NCBI GenBank assembly: GCA_030704615.1
Contig: CM060734.1
Location: forward strand, 14,448,001 to 14,508,000
Origin: Takakia lepidozioides
Taxonomy: Eukaryota; Streptophyta; Takakiopsida; Takakiales; Takakiaceae
Length of the DNA stretch: 60,000 nucleotides
Reading direction: 5' to 3'
Under the pieces are notes generated by a model. It had not been told where the DNA came from and did not search any database. It saw only the letters and a list, made by a program, of their open reading frames with translations. Within the stretch, counting starts at the first letter, position 1; each line of letters begins with the position of its first letter. Shown piece after piece: positions 23,201-37,325 of the stretch. Position numbers and translations under genes: made by a program.

Positions 23201-26200
23201 GTGTGTAATTTCAATGACAGGGTAGAGTAATATTCCCACCTCTTATTCCATGCCCCAAGACCAAGTTTCTATGTCTGGGGTAGGGAAATCATTACCATAA
23301 CAGGCTGTAATCAGATTTACATGCCATGCAATCATCCATAGGAAACACAAAGAATCTGAATTGCTCATCCCATCAGGCCTGCAGGTTACTTTGGTATTAT
23401 TTATCCTAAAGCGACTTGAATACAATGCCTGAATCATTCTCTTCGCATCTACCAATGTCTTACCGTTTTGGAAAATAGGTAAACATTCAAGGGCATATAA
23501 CCAAGGACCAGATTTGGCCACAAAAGATCCATCCATATCAGTTTTGGCATGGTATCAAGTGTCCTAGAGTAACCGGCTTCTAAAAGAGGCTAAGTTTCCA
23601 ATGCTTGTACATTCAAGAACACTGTCTGGTCATGAAACAGGTCTGCCCTACATTGTAGCATGTTACCAAGATAAATTCTTTAAAGCCATCAGCTTGTCAT
23701 ATCATTGCTCCATTGTCACATCAGTATGCCATAGGGAACAAGAGATAGTCGCCCTAATGATTGTCATAAAGTAACAATCGGGAAATCTTATATATCAAAC
23801 TTTTAGTGTTTACCCACCCCTTTTTTGGGTAAAACATGTGTACAAACCAAAGGGGCAGGTATTGGGACTTAGGTAATGAAGTCTGGCAGGGTTTACCACC
23901 TGGTTATATTCAGACAAAACATCTACCAGCAGCATATCATAATTGGGTATTTTTTATGGGTGCTATAAAGAGCAAAGCCATAACCAGGAGAAACATAGAA
24001 ACATTTGAGCCAAAGAAATGGAACTCATTCTTATCGTAAGGTATCTAAATCTGACATAAGGCATCGGCTACAGGGGACCGGCAAACAAGAGTAATGTGCA
24101 TTGACCGGATCATGTATTAGGTGTACACGTCTACTCCAGCAAGCTGTCTTACCGAGGCCTAGCTCAAAATTTCAGCATTCATAAGCCCTATAGATGTTCT
24201 ATGCTTATCTCAGGTACCTTCAAGGATGCCTTACTCTCCATGCCCAATTAGCCAACATATTTTTGCTGGAGAAGATCTTACCTTATGAAGGACTTGCTTG
24301 CTCCACACCGTGGTCATGGCGGGAGAGGAGGCTGATATCTCATGGCTTTGGCCTTCCCATTGCCTTGGGTTCATCACTTCAATCAGGAACATATTTGATA
24401 ACCTTTTGTCATGCTCAGACCAAGGTGTTAGTAAATCAAACATAAAACTGAAAACAGAAGGGAGATTGGTTGATAATGTGTACAAGAACCACCAAGTACA
24501 CTGGTCTAAATCAGAGAGGGAAGATACTTATGTCTCGTCGAGACATGGGTCATTGTAAAATGAACGACAAATCGGCCTCATTATCAACCATTCTTCATTC
24601 ACAAGTCAGCTTTATGACAAATCCCAGACTTCAAAGTCAACGAGTCTCTGGGTGGGGGGATCAGAGACTCGATTACCACTGTTCATAGCAGGAAACCGTT
24701 GTTCGGCATGCTAAAAAGTGCCATTCATGACATGCCATGTCATTCAGTCTGTATTTTTTGGTCAGCTTACATACCAAGGCATAACCAACCATCCTAATTT
24801 ATCGTTGGCCCAAAACTAGTATAGTTTTGGGTTCTTTGTATCATGGGACATACCAAAGTGACTGAGCAGTAAGTATCCATGTCCAAATAAAGATCCATTG
24901 ATCACTGTTCATGGCTGGAAATGTCTGTTTGTCTTAAAGAAGCCATTTATGATCATAGAAGGCTTAAGAACAAAATAAGAGCATTTCTTTACATAAAGAA
25001 CATCACCAAAGCAGGGTTACGGACTGATATTTGGCAGCTTATACAACAGGGGGTAATCAGCTGCCCTATTTTGCACATCAAGTCACTTATTGACACCATG
25101 TTTTTTGCCCCCTGATCTGTTTTAGATCTGGGGCTGGTGTGTAATTTCAATGACAGGGTAGAGTAATATTCCCACCTCTTATTCCATGCCCCAAGACCAA
25201 GTTCTATGTCTGGGGTAGGGAACATTTACCATAACAGGCTGTAATCAGATTTACATGCCATGCAATCATCCATAGGAACACAAAGAATCTGAATTGCTCA
25301 TCCCATCAGGCCTGCAGGTTACTTTGGTATTATTTATCCTAAAGCGACTTGAATACAATGCCTGAATCATTCTCTTCGCATCTACCAATGTCTTACCGTT
25401 TTGGAAAATAGGTAAACATTCAGGGCATATAACCAAGGACCAGATTTGGCCACAAAAGATCCATCCATATCAGTTTTGGCATGGTATCAAGTGTCCTAGA
25501 GTAACCGGCTTCTAAAAGAGGCTAAGTTTCCAATGCTTGTACATTCAAGAACACTGTCTGGTCATGAAAACAGGTCTGCCCTACATTGTAGCATGTTACC
25601 AGATAAATTCTTTAAAGCCATCAGCTTGTCATATCATTGCTCCATTGTCACATCAGTATGCCATAGGGAACAAGAGATAGTCGCCCTAATGATTGTCATA
25701 AAGTAACAATCGGGAAATCTTATATCAAACTTTTAGTGTTTACCCACCCCTTGTTTTGGGTAAAACATGTGTACAAACCAAAGGGGGCAGGTATTGGGAC
25801 TTAGGTAATGAAGTCTGGCAGGGGTTTACCACCTGGTTATATTCAGACAAAACATCTACCAGCAGCATATCATAATTGGGTATTTTTTTTATGGTGCTAT
25901 AAAGAGCAAAGCCATAACCAGGAGAAACATAGAAACATTTGAGCCAAAGAAATGGAACTCATTCTTATCGTAAGGTATCTAAATCTGACATAAGGCATCG
26001 GCTACAGGGGACCGGCAAACAAGAGTAATGTGCATTGACCGGATCATGTATTAGGTGTACACGTCTACTCCAGCAAGCTGTCTTACCGAGGCCTAGCTCA
26101 AAATTTCAGCATTCATAAGCCCTATAGATGTTCTATGCTTATCTCAGGTACCTTCAAGGATGCCTTACTCTCCATGCCCAATTAGCCAACATATTTTTGC

Positions 26201-29200
26201 TGGAGAAGATCTTACCTTATGAAGGACTTGCTTGCTCCACACCGTGGTCATGGCGGGAGAGGAGGCTGATATCTCATGGCTTTGGCCTTCCCATTGCCTT
26301 GGGTTCATCACTTCAATCGGACATATTTGATAACCTTTTTTTTGTCATGCTCAGACCAAGGTGTTAGTAAATCAAACATAAAACTGAAAAAAGAAGGGAG
26401 ATTGGTTGATAATGTGTACAAGAACCACCAAGTACACTGGTCTAAATCAGAGAGGGAAGATACTTATGTCTCGTCGAGACATGGGTCATTGTAAAATGAA
26501 CGACAAATCGGCCTCATTATCAACCATTCTTCATTCACAAGTCAGCTTTATGACAAATCCCAGACTTCAAAGTCAACGAAGTCTCTGGGTGGGGGGGATC
26601 AGAGACTCGATTACCACTGTTCATAGCAGGAAACCGTTGTTCGGCATGCTAAAAAGTGCCATTCATGACATGCCATGTCATTCAGTCTGTATTTTTTGGT
26701 CAGCTTACATACCAAGGCATAACCAACCATCCTAATTTATCGTTGGCCCAAAAACTAGTATAGTTTTGGGTTCTTTGTATCATGGGACATACCAAAGTGA
26801 CTGAGCAGTAAGTATCCATGTCCAAATAAAGATCCATTGATCACTGTTCATGGCTGGAAATGTCTGTTTGTCTTAAAGAAGCCATTTATGATCATAGAAG
26901 GCTTAAGAACAAATAAGAGCATTTCTTTACATAAAGAACATCACCAAAGCAGGTTACGGACTGATATTTGGCAGCTTATACAACAGGGGTAATCAGCTGC
27001 CCTATTTTGCACATCAAGTCACTTATTGACACCATGTTTTTTGCCCCTGATCTGTTTTAGATCTGGGGCTGGTGTGTAATTTCAATGACAGGGTAGAGTA
27101 ATATTCCCACCTCTTATTCCATGCCCCAAGACCAAGTTCTATGTCTGGGGTAGGGAAATCATTACCATAACAGGCTGTAATCAGATTTACATGCCATGCA
27201 ATCATCCATAGGAAACACAAGAATCTGAATTGCTCATCCCATCAGGCCTGCAGGTTACTTTGGTATTATTTATCCTAAAGCGACTTGAATACAATGCCTG
27301 AATCATTCTCTTCGCATCTACCAATGTCTTACCGTTTTGGAAAATAGGTAAACATTCAAGGGCATATAACCAAGGACCAGATTTGGCCACAAAAGATCCA
27401 TCCATATCAGTTTGGCATGGTATCAAGTGTCCTAGAGTAACCGGCTTCTAAAAGAGGCTAAGTTTCCAATGCTTGTACATTCAAGAACACTGTCTGGTCA
27501 TGAAAACAGGTCTGCCTACATTGTAGCATGTTACCAGATAAATTCTTTAAAGCCATCAGCTTGTCATATATCATTGCTCCATTGTCACATCAGTATGCCA
27601 TAGGGAACAAGAGATAGTCGCCCTAATGATTGTCATAAAGTAACAATCGGGAAATCTTATATCAAACTTTTAGTGTTTACCCACCCCCTTGTTTTGGTAA
27701 AACATGTGTACCAAACCAAAGGGGGCAGGTATTGGGACTTAGGTAATGAAGTCTGGCAGGGGTTTACCACCTGGTTATATTCAGACAAAACATCTACCAG
27801 CAGCATATCATAATTGGGTATTTTTTTTATGGTGCTATAAAGAGAGCAAAGCCATAACCAGGAGAACATAGAAACATTTGAGCCAAAGAAATGGAACTCA
27901 TTCTTATCGTAAGGTATCTAAATCTGACATAAGGCATCGGCTACAGGGGACACAAACAAGAGTAATGTGCATTGACCGGATCATGTATTAGGTGTACACG
28001 TCTACTCCAGCAAGCTGTCTTACCGAGGCCTAGCTCAAAATTTCAGCATTCATAAGCCCTATAGATGTTCTATGCTTATCTCAGGTACCTCAAGGATGCC
28101 TTACTCTCCATGCCCAATTAGCCAACATATTTTTGCTGGAGAAGATCTTACCTTATGAAGGACTTGCTTGCTCCACACCGTGGTCATGGCGGGAGAGGAG
28201 GCTGATATCTCATGGCTTTGGCCTTCCCATTGCCTTGGGTTCATCACTTCAATCAGGAACATATTTGATAACCTTTTGTCATGCTCAGACCAAGGTGTTA
28301 GTAAATCAAACATAAAACTGAAAAACAGAAGGGAGATTGGTTGATAATGTGTACAAGAACCACCAAGTACACTGGTCTAAATCAGAGAGGGAAGATACTT
28401 ATGTCTCGTCGAGACGACAAAGACCTGGGTCATTGTAAATGAACGACAAATCGGCCTCATTATCACCATTCTTCTTCATTCACAAGTCAGCTTTATGACA
28501 AATCCCAGACTTCAAAGTCAACGAAGTCTCTGGGTGGGGGGAAAATCAGAGACTCGATTACCACTGTTCATAGCAGGAAACCGTTGTTCGGCATGCTAAA
28601 AAGTGCCATTCATGACATGCCATGTCATTCAGTCTGTATTTTTTTGGTCAGCTTACATACCAAGGCATAACCAACCATCCTAATTTATCGTTGGCCCAAA
28701 AAACTAGTATAGTTTTGGGTTCTTTGTATCATGGGACATACCAAAGTGACTGAGCAGTAAGTATCCATGTCCAAATAAAGATCCATTGATCACTGTTCAT
28801 GGCTGGAAATGTCTGTTTGTCTTAAAGAAGCCATTTATGATCATAGAAGGCTTAAGAACAAAATAAGAGCATTTTCTTTACATAAAGAACATCACCAAAG
28901 CAGGGTTACGGACTGATATTTGGCAGCTTATACAACAGGGGGTAATCAGCTGCCCTATTTTGCACATCAAGTCACTTATTGACACCATGTTTTTTGCCCC
29001 TGATCTGTTTTAGATCTGGGGCTGGTGTGTAATTTCAATGACAGGGTAGAGTAATATTCCCACCCCTCTTATTCCATGCCCCAAGACCAAGTTCTATGTC
29101 TGGGGTAGGGAAATCATTACCATAACAGGCTGTAATCAGATTTACATGCCATGCAATCATCCATAGGAAACACAAAGAATCTGAATTGCTCATCCCATCA

Positions 29201-32200
29201 GGCCTGCAGGTTACTTTGGTATTATTTATCCTAAAGCGACTTGAATACAATGCCTGAATCATTCTCTTCGCATCTACCAATGTCTTACCGTTTTGGAAAA
29301 TAGGTAAACATTCAAGGGCATATAACCAAGGACCAGATTTGGCCACAAAAGATCCATCCATATCAGTTTGGCATGGTATCAAGTGTCCTAGAGTAGGTAC
29401 CTTCAGGTACCTTCCAAGGATGCCTTACGCTCCATGCCCAATTAGCAAACATATTTTTGTCTGGAGAAGATCTTACCTTATGAAGTACTTGCTTGCTCCA
29501 CGCCTTGGTCATGGCGGGAGAGGAGGCTGATATCTCTCATGGCTTTGGCCTTCCCATTGCCTTGGGTTCAATCACTTCATCAGGAACATATTTGATACCC
29601 TTTTGTCATGCTCAGAACCAAGGTGTTAGTAATCAAACATAAAACTGAAAAACAGAATGGAGATTGGTATAATGTGTACAAGAACCACCAAGTATCAACT
29701 GGTCTAAATAGAGAGGGAAATACTTATGTCTCGTCGCTACAATGGGTCATTGTAAATGAACGACAAATCGGCCTCATTATCAACCATTCTTCATTCACAA
29801 GTCAGCTTTATGACAAATCCCAGACTTCAAAGTCAACGAAGTCTCTGGTGGGGGGGAATCAGAGACTCGATTACCACTGTTCATAGGCAGGAAACCGTTG
29901 TTCGGCTGCTAAAACGTGCCATTCGTGACATGCCATGTCATTCAGTCTGTATTTTTTTGGTCGCTTACATACCAAGGCATACCCAACCATCCTAATTAAT
30001 CGTTGCCCCAAAAACTAGTAATAGTTTGGGTTCTTTGTATCATGGGAACATACCAAGTGACTGAGCAGTAAGTATCCATGTCCAAAATAAGATCCATTGA
30101 TCACTGTTACGGCTGGAAATGTCTGTTTGTCTTAAAGAAGCCATTTATGATCATAGAAGGCTTAAGAACAAAATAAGAGCATTTCTTTACATAAAGAACA
30201 TCACCAAAGCAGGGTTACGGACTGATATTTGGCAGCTTATACAACAGGGGGTAATCAGCTGCCCTATTTTGCACATCAATTCACTTATTGACACCATGTT
30301 TTTTTGCCCCCTGATCTGTTTTAGATCTGGGGCTGGTGTGTAATTTCAATGACAGGGTAGAGTAATATTCCCACCTCTTATTCCATGCCCCAAGACCAAG
30401 TTCTATGTCTGGGGTAGGGAAATCATTACCATAACAGGCTGTAATCAGATTTACATGCCATGCAATCATCCATAGGAAACACAGAGAATCTGAATTGCTC
30501 ATCCCATCAGGCCTGCAGGTTACTTTGGTATTATTTATCCTAAAGCGACTTGAATACAATGCCTGAATCATTCTCTTCGCATCTACCAATGTCTTACCGT
30601 TTTGGAAAATAGGTAAACATTCAAGGGCATATAACCAAGGACCAGATTTGGCCACAAAAGATCCATCCATATCAGTTTGGCATGGTATCAAGTGTCCTAG
30701 AGTAACCGGCTTCTAAAAGAGGCTAAGTTTCCAATGCTTGTACATTCAAGAACACTGTCTGGTCATGAAAACAGGTCTGCCCTACATTGTAGCATGTTAC
30801 CAGATAAATTCTTTAAAGCCATCAGCTTGTCATATCATTGCTCCATTGTCACATCAGTATGCCATAGGGAACAAGAGATAGTCGCCCTAATGATTGTCAT
30901 AAGTAACAATCGGGAAATCTTATATCAAACTTTTAGTGTTTACCCACCCCTTGTTTTGGGTAAAACATGTGTACCAAACCAAAGGGGGCAGGTATTGGGA
31001 CTTAGGTAATGAAGTCTGGCAGGGGTTTACCACCTGGTTATATTCAGACAAAACATCTACCAGCAGCATATCATAATTGGGTATTTTTTTATGGTGCTAT
31101 AAAGAGCAAAGCCATAACCAGGAGAAACATAGAAACATTTGAGCCAAAGAAATGGAACTCATTCTTATCGTAAGGTATCTAAATCTGACATAAGGCATCG
31201 GCTACAGGGGACCGGCAAACAAGAGTAATGTGCATTGACCGGATCATGTATTAGGTGTACACGTCTACTCCAGCAAGCTGTCTTACCGAGGCCTAGCTCA
31301 AAATTTCAGCATTCATAAGCCCTATAGATGTTCTATGCTTATCTCAGGTACCTTCAAGGATGCCTTACTCTCCATGCCCAATTAGCCAACATATTTTTGC
31401 TGGAGAAGATCTTACCTTATGAAGGACTTGCTTGCTCCACGCCGTGGTCATGGCGGGAGAGGAGGCTGATATCTCATGGCTTTGGCCTTCCCATTGCCTT
31501 GGGTTCATCACTTCAATCGGGAACATATTTGATAACCTTTTGTCATGCTCAGACCAAGGTGTTAGTAAATCAAACATAAAACTGAAAAACAGAAGGGAGA
31601 TTGGTTGATAATGTGTACAAGAACCACCAAGTACACTGGTCTAAATCAGAGAGGGAAGATACTTATGTCTCGTCGAGACATGGGTCATTGTAAAATGAAC
31701 GACAAATCGGCCTCATTATCAACCATTCTTCATTCACAAGTCAGCTTTATGACAAATCCCAGACTTCAAAGTCAACGAAGTCTCTGGGTGGGGGGATCAG
31801 AGACTCGATTACCACTGTTCATAGCAGGAAACCGTTGTTCGGCATGCTAAAAAGTGCCATTCATGACATGCCATGTCATTCAGTCTGTATTTTTTGGTCA
31901 GCTTACATACCAAGGCATAACCAACCATCCTAATTTATCGTTGGCCCAAAAACTAGTATAGTTTTGGGTTCTTTGTATCATGGGACATACCAAAGTGACT
32001 GAGCAGTAAGTATCCATGTCCAAATAAAGATCCATTGATCACTGTTCACGGCTGGAAATGTCTGTTTGTCTCAAAGAAGCCATTTATGATCATAGAAGGC
32101 TTAAGAACAAAATAAGAGCATTTCTTTACATAAAGAACATCACCAAAGCAGGGTTACGGACTGATATTTGGCAGCTTATACAACAGGGGGTAATCAGCTG

Positions 32201-34446
32201 CCCTATTTTGCACATCAAGTCACTTATTGACACCATGTTTTTTGCCCCCTGATCTGTTTTAGATCTGGGGCTGGTGTGAAATTTCAATGACAGGGTAGAG
32301 TAATATTCCCACCTCTTATTCCATGCCCCAAGACCAAGTTCTATGTCTGGGGTAGGGAAATCATTACCATAACAGGCTGTAATCAGATTTACATGCCATG
32401 CAATCATCCATAGGAAACACAGAGAATCTGAATTGCTCATCCCATCAGGCCTGCAGGTTACTTTGGTATTATTTATCCTAAAGCGACTTGAATACAATGC
32501 CTGAATCATTCTCTTCGCATCTACCAATGTCTTACCGTTTTGGAAAATAGGTAAACATTCAAGGGCATATAACCAAGGACCAGATTTGGCCACAAAAGAT
32601 CCATCCATATCAGTTTGGCATGGTATCAAGTGTCCTAGAGTAACCGGCTTCTAAAAGAGGCTAAGTTTCCAATGCTTGTACATTCAAGAACACTGTCTGG
32701 TCATGAAAACAGGTCTGCCCTACATTGTAGCATGTTACCAGATAAATTCTTTAAAGCCATCAGCTTGTCATATCATTGCTCCATTGTCACATCAGTATGC
32801 CATAGGGAACAAGAGATAGTCGCCCTAATGATTGTCATAAAGTAACAATCGGGAAATCTTATATCAAACTTTTAGTGTTTACCCACCCCTTGTTTTGGGT
32901 AAAACATGTGTACCAAACCAAAGGGGGCAGGTATTGGGACTTAGGTAATGAAGTCTGGCAGGGGTTTACCACCTGGTTATATTCAGACAAAACATCTACC
33001 AGCAGCATATCATAATTGGGTATTTTTTTATGGTGCTATAAAGAGCAAAGCCATAACCAGGAGAAACATAGAAACATTTGAGCCAAAGAAATGGAACTCA
33101 TTCTTATCGTAAGGTATCTAAATCTGACATAAGGCATCGGCTACAGGGGACCGGCAAACAAGAGTAATGTGCATTGACCGGATCATGTATTAGGTGTACA
33201 CGTCTACTCCAGCAAGCTGTCTTACCGAGGCCTAGCTCAAAATTTCAGCATTCATAAGCCCTATAGATGTTCTATGCTTATCTCAGGTACCTTCAAGGAT
33301 GCCTTACTCTCCATGCCCAATTAGCCAACATATTTTTGCTGGAGAAGATCTTACCTTATGAAGGACTTGCTTGCTCCACACCGTGGTCATGGCGGGAGAG
33401 GAGGCTGATATCTCATGGCTTTGGCCTTCCCATTGCCTTGGGTTCATCACTTCAATCGGGAACATATTTGATAACCTTTTGTCATGCTCAGACCAAGGTG
33501 TTAGTAAATCAAACATAAAACTGAAAAACAGAAGGGAGATTGGTTGATAATGTGTACAAGAACCACCAAGTACACTGGTCTAAATCAGAGAGGGAAGATA
33601 CTTATGTCTCGTCGAGACATGGGTCATTGTAAAATGAACGACAAATCGGCCTCATTATCAACCATTCTTCATTCACAAGTCAGCTTTATGACAAATCCCA
33701 GACTTCAAAGTCAACGAAGTCTCTGGGTGGGGGGGATCAGAGACTCGATTACCACTGTTCATAGCAGGAAACCGTTGTTCGGCATGCTAAAAGTGCCATT
33801 CGTGACATGCCATGTCATTCAGTCTGTATTTTTTGGTCAGCTTACATACCAAGGCATAACCAACCATCCTAATTTATCGTTGGCCCAAAAACTAGTATTT
33901 TTGGGTTCTTTGTATCATGGGACATACCAAAGTGACTGAGCAGTAAGTATCCATGTCCAAATAAAGATCCATTGATCACTGTTCATGGCTGGAAATGTCT
34001 GTTTGTCTTAAGAAGCCATTTATGATCATAGAAGGCTTAAGAACAAAATAAGAGCATTTCTTTACATAAAGAACATCACCAAAGCAGGGTTACGGACTGA
34101 TATTTGGCAGCTTATACAACAGGGGGTAATCAGCTGCCCTATTTTGCACATCAAGTCACTTATTGACACCATGTTTTTTGCCCCCTGATCTGTTTTAGAT
34201 CTGGGGCTGGTGTGTAATTTCAATGACAGGGTAGAGTAATATTCCCACCTCTTATTCCATGCCCCAAGACCAAGTTCTATGTCTGGGGTAGGGAAATCAT
34301 TACCATAACAGGCTGTAATCAGATTTACATGCCATGCAATCATCCATAGGAAACACAAAGAATCTGAATTGCTCATCCCATCAGGCCTGCAGGTTACTTT
34401 GGTATTATTTATCCTAAAGCGACTTGAATACAATGCCTGAATCATT
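20297..34446 (+). repeat. 1.94-kb tandem satellite, right block, subfamily B
   Basis: The GGTACCTTC landmark recurs at about 20680, 22271, 24214, 26148, 28085, 29396, 31348 and 33287, the same orientation as the left block. Most units are 1934-1943 bp. The first is heavily diverged with an internal deletion; the unit from 28085 is cut to about 1.3 kb and followed by a diverged stretch (29396-30120). Subfamily B is marked by GAGACATGGGTCATTG and GTGGGGGGGATCAGAG. The last unit stops abruptly at 34446. Confidence 0.97.
32126..32629 (-). other. Open 167-codon frame inside the satellite unit (subfamily B)
   Basis: Subfamily B counterpart of the frame at 2728-3231, starting MIPCQTDMDGSFVAKSG. Longer or shorter versions occur at 23243-23536, 27023-27426, 29035-29382, 30281-30691 and 34062-34445, and inverted at 56514-56999. 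Roughly nine residues differ from subfamily A while few silent changes are seen, close to neutral expectation. No domain was recognised. Likely fossil coding sequence amplified as satellite. Confidence 0.4.
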
Positions 34447-35260
34447 CGGCTGTTTGTTTAGTGATGGCATATGCAATTTTTTTGGCGTGTCTTCCAATCT
34501 TGGAGAGGGAGGCGGTCCACTAGGGGAGAGCAAGCGGGTTTGAGGGGGGAGGCATTAGTGGTTGGCAAATTGGTAGGGTGTTCAAAGCAGTAATACGTGG
34601 GTCGACCTGCCAATTGTTGTATGAGGGGTTGGGCGAGTAGGAGTGATGGAGAGGGCACACCTAATGGAGTGATAGATGTTGAGGTGTTGAGTCCATTCGT
34701 GTTTTTGGGTGTGAGTGAGATAGCCACCATTTTGTTTGGATCGAGTAATTTGTGGAAGATCAGGGGGGAGGAGCACGTAGCGAGGACGTTTTTTGTCATT
34801 TCTTGCATAGTGACAGTAAGTACGTTTTCAGTTATGGCCCAGGCCTCGGTGAGGGGAAGGTTGCCTCCCTGCCTGGAGTAGTGGTGGTCAGCTGGGATAT
34901 ATTGAGTTGTAGAGTCTGTGTGAATTGGGACCATTAATGGTCAATTGGGGATGGGGGTATGTGAACGCCATCGGATGAGTGCCCGGTCATAGCGATATCT
35001 TTGTTGAAGTTGCCTGCGAGGATGACATGGTGCTGCTGATAGTCCGTATGGGCAAGTGTATTGGTTATGGCGTGTAGTATGTCTGGTATAAGGGGGAGGT
35101 CTTCCGGATGGGAAGGCATGTACAGGTGAGGATGATCGGGCATAAAGAGGGGGGGTGCAGTTGTATAATTTGAAGATGAGATCGGAGCGGGAGAGGTATG
35201 GTGATTTTGTTAGTGGTGCTAGGGGAATGGGAATTTTTTTGAGGTGAGGTGGGGACGACG
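34447..35260 (-). mobile_element. LINE-like endonuclease remnant
   Basis: On the minus strand a frame at 34934-35143 reads HHVILAGNFNKD, matching the GDFN motif of non-LTR retrotransposon AP-endonucleases, with N in place of the catalytic D. A second frame at 34458-34934 continues with HHYSRQGGN, like the following T-x-x-R-x-G segment. Frames shift between the pieces. The reverse transcriptase expected downstream is absent because the satellite begins at 34446. A dead fragment. Confidence 0.45.
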
Positions 35261-35263
35261 CTA

Positions 35264-35480
35264 CCGCGTGAGCGTCGCGCATGAGCGTGTGAGCGTACGC
35301 TCACGCAATGGTGACGTGGCGTGAGCGTAGGGTCACTCTGACATGGCATTAGCCTGCTGATGTGGCAGTCGAGAACATGACGTGGCATTTGGACAACGTA
35401 GCGGACGCCATGTCAACAGAAACATATTGCGCCTATAGCTGAGGTGCTATAGCCGTGGCATTCATTCATAAAAACCGGAA
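35264..35480 (-). repeat. CACGTCA-rich interspersed repeat, copy 2 (inverted relative to copy 1)
   Basis: It contains the 16-bp perfect palindrome GTGAGCGTACGCTCAC at 35289-35304, TGACGTGGC twice, CTGCTGATGTGGCA and GCGCCTATAG. Read on the minus strand, the order (CCACGG..TATAG, GGCGC, GCCACATCAGCA, GCCACGTCA, CGTACG) matches the plus strand at 6965-7160. It lies about 220 bp beyond the 3' end of the SWIM remnant. Confidence 0.6.
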
Positions 35481-35701
35481 ACCAAAACACCACAAATGAC
35501 AAACCAGAAACGACTTGTGAAAGCATTTGCATCCATTCCATTTATTTCGCAACGATTACACATAAGAAATAGCACACATTACACAACATAATTGCAGGCT
35601 GCACTGGTACCAAATATACCAAGGGACATCAAGTTCAAGATTCATTTCATATGAAATCCAGTAACGAAAATTGCAGAGGACCAAAGTGCACATGATGATA
35701 G

Positions 35702-36040
35702 CTATGTGCTTGTATCCCACTGCATAAGTGTGTTGACCTCGTTGAAATTCATAGTGGCCTGGTGAATGAAGATGTCGCGTTTGGGATCACAAACCATCCT
35801 CTTCAAGAATATAAAATACAGATGTTTGCAGGGTATGAATTTGCCTCTCTTTCCCAAACTAGTTGAAAGTATGCCAACAAAATCCGGATAGGTGCAACTG
35901 GGGAAATTCAAAACAGTGATGTCGTATGATTTGTCCTGCACAGATGTTGATGTCATCATTTTGTAGACCCGACCATACTCCGGATTTGAATGGAGCCACG
36001 CCCCCTGCTGCGGAGATACTCGAGCGACTGAGAGTCGCAA
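35702..36040 (-). pseudogene. C-terminal remnant of a second SWIM-type MULE transposase
   Basis: A frame of 112 codons aligns with the C-terminus of the 14186-17763 transposase: GRVYKMMTSTSVQDKSYDI against RVYPMATAGSAVRDDVYTI, then FIPCKHLYFIFLKRM against YYPCKHMYYINLKRL. The first SWIM pair is CTY instead of CNC, so one zinc ligand is lost. The catalytic core is absent. Divergence from the other copy is high, so this is an old or distinct family member. Confidence 0.65.
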
Positions 36041-36660
36041 ACATCAATCAGGCCCTCGCCAATACTGTTCAATCTATAAGCTTCAAAACGATCTCACACC
36101 AAAAGCAGGGACATGACACCATGATGGCTGAAATTGACAAGCGAGCCGCTCATGCCATCTCTCTTAAGGCGGATATCAAGAGGATCTAGTGAAGGTGAAG
36201 TGGCTTTTAGTTACGCCGGCCCCAGCCGGAGTCATCTCTCTCTTAGGATCTAGTGGCTATGGAAACTAGGGTTTCCAGCAGCATGGCTGCCCAGCAGGAA
36301 GAACATCACACCTACCTCATATCGCTCCAGGACTCAATTACCAACAATCTTGGTGTGAACTTAGCACTCTTCTACGAGCATGCAAACAAGGTGCTCGAGA
36401 AACTACCCCCCCCCCATGCAGGCTCAACCAAAACACTGGACAAGGTGCAAACAATATTGCAGAGAATGCACACACGGGAGCTCGCCAGCCACTGGCGCTA
36501 ATCGAGTTACCACCCCCCCTCGCTTCAACAAGATGGGATCACTGGTGGCCCAGGCATCACACCAGCTGTTGCTACCAACGGCACATCCCCCACAAGTCGA
36601 CGGTGCACATGCAGCAGATACTCACCTCGCCAATGCCCACACGGCCAATGCGTAAATCTG
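36004..36660 (+). other. Unassigned short open frames
   Basis: Two plus-strand frames, ending at 36189 and covering 36253-36501, give protein-like helical sequence (for example SISFKTISHQKQGHDTMMAE and LISLQDSITNNLGVNLALFY). They may be pieces of one decayed ORF, perhaps a retroelement gag-like or ORF1 protein. I recognise no family. Confidence 0.25.
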
Positions 36661-37323
36661 TAGAGACAGCATGCACCAATGTTACAACACGCTCAGTCCA
36701 TCTGCGCACAAAGAACTATATAGTTTCCCTTCTACTCACTATCATTCTCTCTCTTGCTGTGTACTAGAGTGATTTTGTACTCTCTAGAGCCACGATACAA
36801 TCTCAATTTCTGCTTCCGTCCCAACTTGGTCCTCCTTGTGTGCCCAAAGTACCTGGGCAGGCCGCCTTCACTCTCATTCACTCCATACCACACACTGTCC
36901 ACTCCACTATGCATGCACTACTCTGCGTGCCCGATCAACCCCTGCAACTGCACACCCAAGCTCAATACACTCAGTCTCCCTCCCAACGTATACTTCCCTC
37001 CTCATACAGCCTTCCCACCACCTGCCTCCATCTTGAACTACTCAATGAGTGCCCCCCGTGTGGAACACCTTGACACACGCCACGTATTTGCCTCAAATAA
37101 AATCTCTCCCCAGTATAATCATACACCCGACTCCCAAACCGGTCATTTCATCCACTCACGGGCTCTCTCATCCAAACCACAAATGGACAATATTCATTCT
37201 AGCCATCCCCCTACCCCACTCACTCCCCCCCCATCATCACCTTAACCTATCCAAATCTACAGCCTAACACACCAACATGCCCCCCCCCCCCCCTAAATTC
37301 ACTCCAGCAAACACTAAACCATT
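36661..37323. other. C-rich unassigned DNA
   Basis: Pyrimidine-rich on the plus strand, with a run of 14 C at about 37278-37291. Long open frames here are proline/serine/threonine-rich and look compositional. No gene or element was recognised. It ends where gypsy copy A begins. Confidence 0.5.
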
Positions 37324-37325
37324 CT

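Noticed and set aside
36754-37245. 163-codon plus-strand frame rich in Pro, Ser and His
   Set aside because: Explained by pyrimidine-rich composition; no start context, splice support or family resemblance.
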